From contig DFXM01000016.1 of NCBI GenBank assembly GCA_002381695.1, forward strand, positions 1-27,775: DNA of 27,775 nucleotides, in the 5' to 3' direction. A model generated the notes under the pieces. That model was not told where the DNA came from. It saw only the letters and a program-made list of their open reading frames with translations, and made no database searches. Shown piece by piece: positions 15,059 through 22,951 of this stretch (positions are counted from its first letter, which is position 1; every line of letters begins with the position of its first letter). This stretch comes from Clostridium sp. UBA4108. Lineage in GTDB: Bacteria > Bacillota > Clostridia > Clostridiales > Clostridiaceae. Both the position numbers and the translations under genes were made by a program.

Positions 15059-16747
15059 ATGAGTATTTTAAAATTAAAAAAGGCCAACTGTAAAAATTGT
15101 TATAAATGTGTAAGGAATTGTCCTGTTAAATCCATCGAAGTTAAGGACCATCAGGCACAAATCCTAGAAAGAGACTGTATACTTTGTGGAAATTGTATTT
15201 TAACCTGCCCTCAAGATGCTAAAGAAGTTAGAAATGACTTAGAAATTGTTAAAAATTTAGTTAGAGGAGATAAAGATATTATTGCTAGTGTTGCTCCTTC
15301 TTTTATTGCAAATTATAATGTTTCAACCTTTGAAGCATTTAAAGATATATTAAAAAGACTAGGTTTTTCAGATGCCTATGAGACAGCACAAGGTGCATTT
15401 TTAGTAAAGAGTGAGTATGAAAAACTCATATCTAAAAACACTGGAACAACAATAATTTCTTCTTGTTGTCCCACAGTGGTTAAATTAATTCAAAAGCATC
15501 ATCCTAATACTCTTAGAAATTTAGCTCCTGTTTTATCCCCTATGCAAGCTCATGGGAAGTTGATTAAAGCAGAGAATCCCAATGCTCAGGTAGTGTTTAT
15601 CGGACCTTGTATTTCTAAAAAAGATGAGGTGGAAAACTATCCTGGACTAATAGATATGGCTTTGACCTTTGATGAGCTCAACCAGTGGCTTGAAGAAGAA
15701 CAGATTAACATAACTAATATGAAGGATACACCTTCTGCAAAATACTTATCTAGATTCTTTCCTGTGGCTGGTGGAATAATTAGAACTATGAATATAGATA
15801 CAGATTATAAATACATTCCTATAGACGGCCTAGATAATTGCATTGATGCACTGACTGAAATAGAGGAAGGGAAATTTGAGAATTGCTTCATCGAAATGAG
15901 TGCCTGCAATGGTAGTTGTGTTAATGGTCCTACAAAAGGTAAAAATAAATTAAACCTTATAAATGCACAAATAAAGGTGGAGGAACTTGCTCTTAATAGG
16001 GAAACTTCCTGTGATTATGATTTAAACACAGATATGAATCTCTATAAGGAAATTAAGAGTGAAGAGATTGTTTACCTTCCTCCTAGTAAAAGTGATATTG
16101 CAGCTATTCTTAAAAAAATGGGTAGAAATAGTCTCAGTGATGAACTTAATTGTGGTACCTGTGGATATCATACCTGTAGAGAAAAAGCCGTTGCAGTATA
16201 TTTTGGCAAGGCCGAAATAACCATGTGCCTTCCTTATATGAGGAGTAAAGCAGAATCCTTCTCTGACAAAATTATAAGTGCAACTCCAAATGCAATTTTA
16301 GCTGTGGATATGGATTTAAAGATTCAACAAATTAATAGAGCTGCCTGTAATATCTTTGGGATTTCTAGAAGTGAAGATATTATCGGTGTACCTGTGTCAA
16401 GAATTATGGACGAGTTTGACTTTGTCAATGTAATTTCTAAAGATGAAGGTAGGATAAGCAAGAAGATTTATTTAGCAGAATATGAAAAATACATAGACGA
16501 GCTGCTGGTATATGATAAAAACAGCCATGTAGTAATTTGCATAATGAAGGATATAACCAAGAAACAGTTAAAGAGAGAGAAACTTCTAGCTTCAAGAAAT
16601 AACGCAAAAAATATTGCTGATAAAATATTGGAAAAGCAAATAGGTATTGTTCACGAAATCGCTTCCCTACTTGGTGAAACCACAGCTGAAACACAAGTAG
16701 CCTTAAATGAATTGAAAAACACTATGTTTGAGGAGGATGAAGACTAG
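15059..16747 (+). CDS. Group C-like [FeFe]-hydrogenase with PAS domain (putative H2/redox sensor)
   Basis: Soluble 562-aa protein. Domain order: two 4Fe-4S motifs (Cys11/14/17/21 and Cys40/43/46/50); an [FeFe]-hydrogenase catalytic domain with SSCCP (Cys136/137), GPCISKK (Cys184) and the last motif with Cys283 and Cys287; an extra 4Fe-4S domain (Cys365-x2-368-x4-373-x16-390); a PAS domain (about 402-510); and a short coiled-coil tail. This architecture is known for group C [FeFe]-hydrogenases, which are proposed to sense H2 rather than make it. All H-cluster cysteines are present, so binding of the active-site cluster is plausible. The stop codon overlaps the next start by 1 nt, tying it to the phosphatase. 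The maturases HydE/F/G are not in this window. Confidence 0.92.
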   Translation: MSILKLKKANCKNCYKCVRNCPVKSIEVKDHQAQILERDCILCGNCILTCPQDAKEVRNDLEIVKNLVRGDKDIIASVAPSFIANYNVSTFEAFKDILKRLGFSDAYETAQGAFLVKSEYEKLISKNTGTTIISSCCPTVVKLIQKHHPNTLRNLAPVLSPMQAHGKLIKAENPNAQVVFIGPCISKKDEVENYPGLIDMALTFDELNQWLEEEQINITNMKDTPSAKYLSRFFPVAGGIIRTMNIDTDYKYIPIDGLDNCIDALTEIEEGKFENCFIEMSACNGSCVNGPTKGKNKLNLINAQIKVEELALNRETSCDYDLNTDMNLYKEIKSEEIVYLPPSKSDIAAILKKMGRNSLSDELNCGTCGYHTCREKAVAVYFGKAEITMCLPYMRSKAESFSDKIISATPNAILAVDMDLKIQQINRAACNIFGISRSEDIIGVPVSRIMDEFDFVNVISKDEGRISKKIYLAEYEKYIDELLVYDKNSHVVICIMKDITKKQLKREKLLASRNNAKNIADKILEKQIGIVHEIASLLGETTAETQVALNELKNTMFEEDED

Positions 16748-17919
16748 TGAAAAACATATTTATGGAGTGTGGATTTGTAAGCCTCAATAAACATGGTGAA
16801 AAGATTTGTGGAGATTATTATACCATGGTAAAGAAAGAGGATACCACCACAATTGTACTTTCTGATGGTCTTGGTAGCGGAATTAAGGCAAATATCTTGG
16901 CCACACTAACTTCAAAAATTTTAAGTACCATGATGGCTGGAAATATGTCTATTGAAGATAGTGTGTATACTGTAGCAAAGACCTTGCCTGTATGTAAGGT
17001 TAGAAATCTTGCCTATTCAACCTTTACAATATTTCAATTTTATCACTATGACAATAATGCTTATTTAGCTCAGTTTGATAACCCTACTGCAATTTTAGTA
17101 AGAGAGGGTAAAAATTATTCCTATTCATCCACCTGTAAGATTATTGGGGAGAAGGAAATCTATGAAAGCAACATAAAGCTCCAAGTTGGAGATATGGTTA
17201 TTTTACTTACAGATGGCATAACTAGTGCTGGTCTTGGACGAGTTACTATAAATGGCTGGCAGCGTGATGAAATTATTAAATATATAGAACTATGGTATAC
17301 CCCTAATATGTCACCTCAGAGAATGGCCTCCACCATTGCTGATGCCTGCATGGATTTATCTCTTGGTACTCCTCAGGATGACTCAACGGTTGCAGTATTT
17401 AAGATAAGGAAAAGACAGGTAGTAAACCTTATTATAGGCCCTCCTGAGAAAAAAGAAGAGGATAATATAATACTAAAACTGTTCTTTTCTAAGGTAGGTA
17501 AAAAGATAGTATGTGGTGGGAGTACCTCAAAAATGGTTAGTAACTATTTAAATAAACCTATAAAAATAGTTACCAATTCTCAGGATGGAGAAATACCTGC
17601 CATTGCTCACATAGAGGGTGTAGATTTAGTCACTGAAGGAGTTATTACCCTTGGTAAAGTAGTAGAACTAGGTAGAAAGTACTTAGAGGATAGTAAAATA
17701 TCCCTTGATTTAGAGAATAAAACTGATGGTGCTTCCCTACTTGCAAAGTTGCTCTTTGAGGAAGCTACAGATGTGAATTTCTTTATTGGTAAAGCAATTA
17801 ATCCTGGTCATGAAATAGATGGTATGAAGATTAACTCATCAATTAAGATGGAATTTATAAGAGAACTAAAAAGTCTTTTAATGAAAATGGATAAAAAAGT
17901 TAAAGTAAGCTTATGTTAG
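16747..17919 (+). CDS. SpoIIE/PP2C-type protein phosphatase with unknown C-terminal domain
   Basis: Predicted cytoplasmic Ser/Thr phosphatase of 390 aa. The first ~220 residues are a PP2C/SpoIIE domain: the metal-binding aspartates are readable as Asp23 (CGDYY), Asp40 (SDGLGSG), Asp156 (LLTDGI) and Asp211/212 (GTPQDDST). Residues ~230-390 form a separate domain (VCGGSTS ... VDLVTEGVITL ... GASLLAKLLF ... FIGKAINPGH) that I do not recognise. It starts at GTG overlapping the upstream TAG by one base, with GAGGAGG before it. Phosphatases of this type are known neighbours of sensory [FeFe]-hydrogenases, suggesting it relays the signal. Its target is unknown. Confidence 0.88.
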   Translation: MKNIFMECGFVSLNKHGEKICGDYYTMVKKEDTTTIVLSDGLGSGIKANILATLTSKILSTMMAGNMSIEDSVYTVAKTLPVCKVRNLAYSTFTIFQFYHYDNNAYLAQFDNPTAILVREGKNYSYSSTCKIIGEKEIYESNIKLQVGDMVILLTDGITSAGLGRVTINGWQRDEIIKYIELWYTPNMSPQRMASTIADACMDLSLGTPQDDSTVAVFKIRKRQVVNLIIGPPEKKEEDNIILKLFFSKVGKKIVCGGSTSKMVSNYLNKPIKIVTNSQDGEIPAIAHIEGVDLVTEGVITLGKVVELGRKYLEDSKISLDLENKTDGASLLAKLLFEEATDVNFFIGKAINPGHEIDGMKINSSIKMEFIRELKSLLMKMDKKVKVSLC

Positions 17920-17930
17920 GAGGTAGAATC

Positions 17931-19352
17931 ATGAGATTATTTGATACTAATGTTCAAGCCCTTAAATACGAAGTGTTAAAAGAAGTTGCAAAGCTTGCTT
18001 TTGAGGATAATTTAGAGGGTGGAATACTAGATATACCTAAAAAAATTGTACCAGGTCCAGAAGCTACTATGCGTTGCTGTATTTATAAAGAGCGTGCTAT
18101 TTTAAATGAACGTGTAAAACTTGCTATGGGTGGAAATAAAAATAATCCCAATGTAATTGAAGTTTTAGATATTGCTTGTGATGAGTGTCCTGTCACTGAA
18201 TTTTCTGTTGGCCCTGCTTGTAGAGGCTGTATTGCTCATAGATGTGAAAATGCTTGTCCAAGAGGTGCTATTTCCTTTGTTTCTCATAAAGCAGTTATAG
18301 ATCATAAAAAATGTATTAGTTGTGGGAAATGTTTAAACGCTTGTCAATATAGTGCAATTATAAAAAATGTTCGCCCCTGTGAAAATGCTTGTAAAGCCCA
18401 TGCTATTTCTATGGATGAACATAAAAAAGCTCATATTGATGAGGCCAAATGTATTGCCTGTGGTGCCTGTGTATATCAATGCCCTTTTGGTGCTGTTATG
18501 GATAAATCCTATATATTAGATGCCATAAAACTTCTACGTGAGAGCAATGGTACTAATAAAATTTATGCCATTATTGCCCCTTCTATTACAGGACAATTTA
18601 AAAATGCTAAGATAGGTCAAGTAGTTTCAGGACTTAAACAGCTAGGGTTTTACAATGTTGTAGAGACAGCCCTTGGTGCGGACATGGTAGCCCACAAGGA
18701 AGCTAAGGAACTTGTAGAAAAGGAATTCTTAACTAGTTCTTGTTGCCCTGCCTTTGTAGCCTACATTGAGAAAAACTTTCCTAATTTAAAGGAGCATATT
18801 TCTCATAATCTATCCCCCATGGCTGAAATAGCAAAATATATTAAAAGAATTCACCCTGATAGTAAGGTAATATTTATTGGACCTTGCACTGCAAAGAAAG
18901 CTGAAGTTAAAAAAGATAGAGTTAAACAATATGTGGATGTGGTTCTAACCTTTGAAGAGCTTCAAGCACTATTTGATAGTAGAAATATTAATCTTTCAAA
19001 TTTACCAAACGATGTCCTAGATAATGCCTCCTACTTTGGAAGAATTTTTGCAAGAAGTGGTGGTTTGTCAGATGCAGTAGTAGAGGCCCTAAAAGAACAA
19101 GGGGTAACAGATTTTAAAGTCTCCCCTATTCCTTGTAGTGGTATTGAAGAATGTAGAAGTGCACTTTTGAAAGCTAGTAAAGGTGTATTAAAGGAAAACT
19201 TTATTGAAGGTATGGCCTGCAACGATGGTTGCATAGGAGGTGCTGCCTGCTTAACTCACACTCCTAAAGATAGAAGGCTGGTTGATGACTATGGCAGAGA
19301 GGCTATGGAAAAAACAATAAAGGATGCAATTGAGGTTTTGAACTTTGTATAG
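17931..19352 (+). CDS. Group B-like monomeric [FeFe]-hydrogenase
   Basis: H2-metabolising enzyme of 473 aa. An N-terminal region of ~90 residues is followed by a Cys-rich Fe-S part (Cys97/100/105/109, Cys128/131/134/138, Cys150/154, Cys174/177/180/184) and the catalytic domain with TSSCCP (Cys271/272), GPCTAKK (Cys319) and GMACNDGCIGG (Cys430/434). These are the H-cluster ligands; the arrangement fits the group B monomeric hydrogenases of Clostridia. I use the ATG at 17931, 7 nt after AGGAGG; an in-frame ATG at 17913 would add six residues and overlap the phosphatase. It is last in the operon, 11 nt after the phosphatase stop, and may be the effector controlled by the upstream genes. Confidence 0.93.
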   Translation: MRLFDTNVQALKYEVLKEVAKLAFEDNLEGGILDIPKKIVPGPEATMRCCIYKERAILNERVKLAMGGNKNNPNVIEVLDIACDECPVTEFSVGPACRGCIAHRCENACPRGAISFVSHKAVIDHKKCISCGKCLNACQYSAIIKNVRPCENACKAHAISMDEHKKAHIDEAKCIACGACVYQCPFGAVMDKSYILDAIKLLRESNGTNKIYAIIAPSITGQFKNAKIGQVVSGLKQLGFYNVVETALGADMVAHKEAKELVEKEFLTSSCCPAFVAYIEKNFPNLKEHISHNLSPMAEIAKYIKRIHPDSKVIFIGPCTAKKAEVKKDRVKQYVDVVLTFEELQALFDSRNINLSNLPNDVLDNASYFGRIFARSGGLSDAVVEALKEQGVTDFKVSPIPCSGIEECRSALLKASKGVLKENFIEGMACNDGCIGGAACLTHTPKDRRLVDDYGREAMEKTIKDAIEVLNFV

Positions 19353-19442
19353 TTTTTATTATATAGCAGCTCTAATCTAGCATAGAACTAAAGTTAGTTC
19401 CTAGAAGTGAGCAGTTAAAAGAGGCCTAAACTTTATTTACGC

Positions 19443-19469
19443 CCCTATGACTAAGGTCATAAGCATAGG
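19443..19469 (+). repeat. Direct repeat copy 1 with internal hairpin
   Basis: Starts CCCTATGACTAAGG and ends ATAGG; TATGAC-TAAG-GTCATA (19446-19461) is a hairpin. About 23 of 28 aligned positions match the copy at 19528-19555. Confidence 0.45.
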
Positions 19470-19516
19470 ACTGTTTTGAAGGTATCTCGTGATGAAAGAT
19501 ACTTTTAAAACAGTCC
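19468..19516 (+). other. Large hairpin downstream of the hydrogenase operon
   Basis: GGACTGTTTT ... TATCT pairs with AGATA ... AAAACAGTCC: a 20-position stem, 18 Watson-Crick plus wobble, around an 8-9 nt loop. ATTTAATT follows rather than a T-run, so it is an imperfect terminator at best, 115 nt past the hydrogenase stop. Upstream, GAACTAAAGTTAGTTC (19385-19400) is a further small hairpin. No gene is seen between 19353 and 19732. Confidence 0.5.
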
Positions 19517-19527
19517 ATTTAATTATA

Positions 19528-19555
19528 CCCTTCTGACTAAATGTCATGAAATAGG
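19528..19555 (+). repeat. Direct repeat copy 2
   Basis: Starts CCCTTCTGACTAAATG and ends ATAGG; contains the TGAC ... GTCA hairpin (19534-19546). Pairs with the copy at 19443-19469; the large hairpin lies between the two copies. Confidence 0.45.
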
Positions 19556-19732
19556 CTATCTTCCAAGTGATAAATTACTATAGTGTTAAGTAATTTGACT
19601 TTGATGCTTATGTTATATACAATTAAATTATTGGAAAATATTGTATTTAAGAAAAGAAATGACTACATATCAATCAATAATCTCGATATTATGTAATTGA
19701 TTAATTATTTATATTGGATAAGGAGGAAAATG

Positions 19733-20164
19733 ATGAAGATTAGGTTAATGACAATAAATGATTATGGAAAAGTATATAAATTATGGTCTAATACAAATGG
19801 CGTAGGAATGAGAAGTTTAGACGATTCAGAACAGGGAATATCTAAATTTTTGTTAAGAAATCCCACATCAAATTTTATTGCTTTAATTGATAATGAAATA
19901 GTTGGAGTAATACTTTGTGGACATGATGGACGAAGAGGATATATTTATCATACTGCTGTCAATGATGAGTACCGTCGTAAAGGCATAGGAAAAGCTTTGC
20001 TTGAAGCTGCATATTCCGCCCTAGAACGAGAAGGAATTACTAAGGCAGGATTAGTTGTTTTTGAAACAAATGAAATTGGAAATTCATTTTGGAAATTACA
20101 AGGTTGGGAAGAAAGAAAAGACTTAAATTATTACAATAAGTCTATAAACCCTAACAACATATAG
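19733..20164 (+). CDS. GNAT family N-acetyltransferase
   Basis: Acetyl-CoA-dependent acetyltransferase of 143 aa. The acetyl-CoA-binding segment YRRKGIGKALLEAA (about 80-95) matches the Q/RxxGxG/A signature, and NEIGNSFWKLQGWEER is the typical last strand region of the fold; it resembles the YpeA-like subgroup. The start follows AGGAGG by 6 nt (19733); an ATG three bases earlier is also possible. A longer frame to 19697 lacks a ribosome binding site. Monocistronic, between structured non-coding DNA and a hairpin at 20188. The acceptor substrate is unknown. Confidence 0.88.
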   Translation: MKIRLMTINDYGKVYKLWSNTNGVGMRSLDDSEQGISKFLLRNPTSNFIALIDNEIVGVILCGHDGRRGYIYHTAVNDEYRRKGIGKALLEAAYSALEREGITKAGLVVFETNEIGNSFWKLQGWEERKDLNYYNKSINPNNI

Positions 20165-20187
20165 AACGATACCACATTACTTCTATC

Positions 20188-20209
20188 ATGGGGAATTAAT
20201 CTTCCCCAT
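20188..20209 (+). terminator. Hairpin after the GNAT gene
   Basis: ATGGGGAA and TTCCCCAT form a perfect 8-bp GC-containing stem with a 6-nt loop, 24 nt past the stop. The following sequence (CTTCCTGTTTC) is only moderately T-rich. Confidence 0.5.
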
Positions 20210-20274
20210 CTTCCTGTTTCATTCCTATTTTAAGACTTCTAAAAATTATGACTAAGAATAGTAGTTCTTTTTTC

Positions 20275-20302
20275 TTTGTTTTTTACCTTAAGTAAAAACA
20301 AA
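20275..20302. terminator. AT-rich hairpin between convergent genes
   Basis: TTTGTTTTTTAC and GTAAAAACAAA pair with one bulge around a 5-nt loop, 9 nt beyond the stop of the radical SAM gene. It could end minus-strand transcripts. The AT-only stem is weak. Confidence 0.3.
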
Positions 20303-20310
20303 TGCTTAAA

Positions 20311-21216
20311 TTAAAACAAAGTTAATTGCTCACAGGTATCCTCTCCTTGAGAGAGCCTTTCTTTCATCGGCGCTGTGTAACTACCAGAGAGTCCATATTT
20401 CCCTCTCAGCTCTTTCACCATTTTGTATAGTTCATCTTTATAGGCTTTACCTGCCCCACCTGTTTTATAAAGAGCAGCTATCTTTTCATATAGCTCTGGG
20501 AAGTTTTCAAGAATAAACTCAAAGTAACACTGTTTAGTTTGGCTTCTTAAATACAGTGTTCCAGGCAATACATAATGGACATCACTGTCTTTTGCATAGG
20601 AGTACATGGCATCAATATTCTCATAAGTATCTGTAAGATAAGGCATGATAGGCATTTGATGAACCCCTACTGAAGCATTAGTTTTTCTAAATTCCTTTAG
20701 CATATTAAATCTACTTACTGAAGGAGCTGAGTTTGGCTCTACCTTCAATCTTAGCTTTTCATCCATTGTAGTAATTGTGGCCGCCACATTGATATAGGTT
20801 ATTCTCGATAGTTCATCTATTAAATCATAGTCTCTCAAAGCAAGGGTTGATTTAGTAGATATAATGGCTGGTGTCTTATACTTTATCAATAATTTCAATA
20901 TTTCAGGCATTATTTTATGTGTAGCCTCTGCTGGTTGATAGCTATCAGTTACTCCACCAATATTTATAATCTCTCTCTTCCAACTTGCTGCTCTCAGTTG
21001 TTTTTCCAGCTGCTCCACCACATTTGTCTTAACGTAAATGTCCTCAAAAAAGCTATCACTGCCCATATATTTATTTGAATAAATTGCATAGCAATATTTA
21101 CATCCATGCTCACAGCCCCGATAAATATTTAAATCCCAACCATAGGGAATTTTTCTCTTTAATTTATTTGCTGCTATATCGCAAGTAATTTGGTGATATC
21201 TTACATCTTTGCTCAT
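20311..21216 (-). CDS. SplB-like radical SAM protein
   Basis: Iron-sulfur radical S-adenosylmethionine enzyme of 301 aa. The cluster motif C-x3-C-x2-C is present as CEHGCKYC (Cys35/39/42 from this start) close to the N-terminus, followed by a TIM-barrel-like body with INIGGVTDSYQPAE and STKS segments characteristic of the SplB/Rv2578c-like group. I use the ATG at 21216, 6 nt after GAGGG; the in-frame TTG two codons earlier directly abuts that ribosome binding site. True spore photoproduct lyases have an extra conserved Cys near the C-terminus. Here the only candidate near the end is in GEDTCEQLTLF, so repair of spore photoproduct is not supported. Substrate unknown. Confidence 0.85.
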   Translation of the reverse strand: MSKDVRYHQITCDIAANKLKRKIPYGWDLNIYRGCEHGCKYCYAIYSNKYMGSDSFFEDIYVKTNVVEQLEKQLRAASWKREIINIGGVTDSYQPAEATHKIMPEILKLLIKYKTPAIISTKSTLALRDYDLIDELSRITYINVAATITTMDEKLRLKVEPNSAPSVSRFNMLKEFRKTNASVGVHQMPIMPYLTDTYENIDAMYSYAKDSDVHYVLPGTLYLRSQTKQCYFEFILENFPELYEKIAALYKTGGAGKAYKDELYKMVKELRGKYGLSGSYTAPMKERLSQGEDTCEQLTLF

Positions 21217-21537
21217 ATCCAACCCTCTTTCTTTAAACCCATAGTTCTTTTTTTATATGCTCTAGTAGAGTTTCTATTATTACTAAAATTTTACACAATT
21301 TTCTTTTAGAAATCAATAAAATTAATGGTATGTTTTAATGCAATATTGAAATTGGACTTCAACTTATACGTTACTATCCGAGATCATCTTTCTCTATTAC
21401 TGTGTCTCTCATAATATGTCCATAATCAAATTTCCGAAAACAATACTTCCTGAAATCATAAGTGATTTTTAAGAGATCAATAGGTATATATACAAAGCAT
21501 ATTTAGTTGTAGCTACACTTAGGGAATATTGTTCATG
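21217..21537. other. Gene-free stretch with a possible decayed C-terminus
   Basis: No gene is supported. On the minus strand around 21376-21438 a short open stretch ends KFDYGHIMRDTVIEKDDLG-stop, protein-like in composition but without a start or ribosome binding site. It may be the tail of a decayed gene or chance. No strong hairpin was seen. Confidence 0.3.
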
Positions 21538-22434
21538 TCAATTATTTTCTTGTGGTGGATTTACAGGATCGGGATGGATATTGATATAAATGTTAAGCGA
21601 CCGTTCTATTTCTTTTTCAGCCCAGAACAATTCATTGTGGAGTTCAAGTAAATTTTCATCTGATGGAACTACTACATGGACAGATGCGAAAAAACGATTT
21701 GGTCCATAATTATGTAACATCAAATCATGGACACTTATAATATTCTTGTTTGCAAGAAGTATCTCTTTGATTTCACTTGCCACTTTAGGATCAGAACCCT
21801 GACCCATCAAAGGTTTTAATGTATCCATTGTTGCCTTAAACCCGGAATACAGTATAAACAAAGCAGCTATGATTCCTGCATATCCATCAATCTGCCAATT
21901 TAGGAAATGAGCCATGAGATAGGAGAATAATGTAACTGTCGTTACAAGGGCATCACATAAACTATCTAAAGCGGATGCATTAACAGCCACAGAGTCTATT
22001 TTTTGACTTGCATATCTGTTAAACAATCCTATACCTAACTTTACAAAAATTGAGAGGATAAGAACAATTAATGTAACCCAATTAAACACAACATTTTCGG
22101 GATGAAAGATTTTGTGTATAGAGCTTTTAATAAGTTCTAGTCCCACTATAAGGATGAAAAAAGCTACAATAAATCCAGATATATATTCAATCCTTCCATA
22201 GCCAAAAGGATATTTTTTATTAGCAGGTTTTTTAGCCAATTTAAAGCTTGCCAAGGTAATGCCAAAAGATCCGGCATCCAACAAATTATTGAAGGCATCC
22301 GCAGTTATTGAGATACTGTTTGATGACAGCCCTATTATGAATTTAAAAATAAACAGTAAAATATTGCTGAGAATGCCAATCATACCAACAAACATTCCGT
22401 AGAATTCTCTACTGCTTTTCGATAAATCCTTCAT
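21538..22434 (-). CDS. Cation diffusion facilitator (CDF) metal exporter
   Basis: Six-helix membrane antiporter of 298 aa exporting divalent metal. The helix-II site reads ADAFNNLLD (Asn49-x3-Asp53) and the helix-V site ALDSLCD (Asp157-x3-Asp161). From memory an Asn-Asp/Asp-Asp set is reported for Mn-exporting members, while Zn exporters usually carry a His, so Mn(II) or Fe(II) is more likely than Zn(II). The cytoplasmic C-terminal domain (about 205-295) has histidines typical of the dimerising metal-sensing fold. The start is at 22434, 8 nt after AAAGGAG; an upstream extension of 11 codons has no such site. It is last in a run of four minus-strand genes whose other three are metal-type regulators. 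Confidence 0.9.
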   Translation of the reverse strand: MKDLSKSSREFYGMFVGMIGILSNILLFIFKFIIGLSSNSISITADAFNNLLDAGSFGITLASFKLAKKPANKKYPFGYGRIEYISGFIVAFFILIVGLELIKSSIHKIFHPENVVFNWVTLIVLILSIFVKLGIGLFNRYASQKIDSVAVNASALDSLCDALVTTVTLFSYLMAHFLNWQIDGYAGIIAALFILYSGFKATMDTLKPLMGQGSDPKVASEIKEILLANKNIISVHDLMLHNYGPNRFFASVHVVVPSDENLLELHNELFWAEKEIERSLNIYINIHPDPVNPPQENN

Positions 22435-22467
22435 ATTAATTCTCCTTTCAAAAAATATTTTCATCAT

Positions 22468-22480
22468 ATCATCTGATGAT
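22468..22480. promoter_or_regulatory. Perfect 13-bp palindrome upstream of the CDF exporter gene
   Basis: ATCATCTGATGAT lies in the 65-nt gap between the DtxR-like and CDF genes, 34 nt before the CDF start. It may be an operator for local control of the exporter. No promoter is evident next to it. Confidence 0.35.
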
Positions 22481-22499
22481 TAAGAATAACTTTTTTCAC

Positions 22500-22868
22500 C
22501 TATATGTTTTTCGTCATTTCATGTTTCATTTTATTTAAAGTGTCTTGATCAATGATATGAGCCATGTAAGCAGAATATCGTGCAGACAATCCATCATCAA
22601 TTGCCAGTGTCTGCTGCAAAAATTCTGAGATTATAGATTCACGGGTAAAAATATTTTGGGCTTTTATTAATCCTATTTGTGTTAAATTGATCTTTCCATA
22701 TGACTTCATGGTGATATATCCATTTTCTTTCAGAATTTTCATTGCTCGGCAAACACTGGCTTTGCTATGTCCTAGTATTGATGCCACATCGATGGAACGT
22801 ACATCATCTTGATTCTTTGCAAGAATAAAAATTGTTTTTAAATATTTTTCCTCTGATACCCTCATCAT
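22500..22868 (-). CDS. DtxR/MntR-like winged-helix regulator with atypical metal site
   Basis: Small DNA-binding protein (122 aa). The N-terminal winged helix (SIDVASILGHSKASVCRAMKILKENGYI) and the following helical dimerisation segment match the DtxR/MntR family. By eye-alignment with Bacillus MntR, ligands equivalent to Asp8, Glu11, His77, Glu99, Glu102 and His103 are mostly replaced (for example Lys at the first two and Arg at the third), so classical Mn(II) activation is doubtful. The start is at 22868 or 22865, after GAAAGG; an upstream in-frame GTG lies inside that site. It is between a Fur-family gene and the CDF exporter, 82 nt after the former. Exporter control is inferred. Confidence 0.8.
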   Translation of the reverse strand: MMRVSEEKYLKTIFILAKNQDDVRSIDVASILGHSKASVCRAMKILKENGYITMKSYGKINLTQIGLIKAQNIFTRESIISEFLQQTLAIDDGLSARYSAYMAHIIDQDTLNKMKHEMTKNI

Positions 22869-22951
22869 GCCCACCCTTTCTGAAAATTTTATATTTTCGC
22901 AGATTACGTTATAGTAAGTTGTAAATATGAGACAGTCTATTCAAGAGATTT

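Noticed and set aside
19353..19732. Riboswitch or T-box upstream of the GNAT gene
   Set aside because: Hairpins and repeats are present, but no T-box sequence or known aptamer core could be recognised.
20311..21216. True spore photoproduct lyase (SplB)
   Set aside because: Only the radical SAM cluster motif and general resemblance are present; the C-terminal context of the catalytic Cys of SplB was not found.
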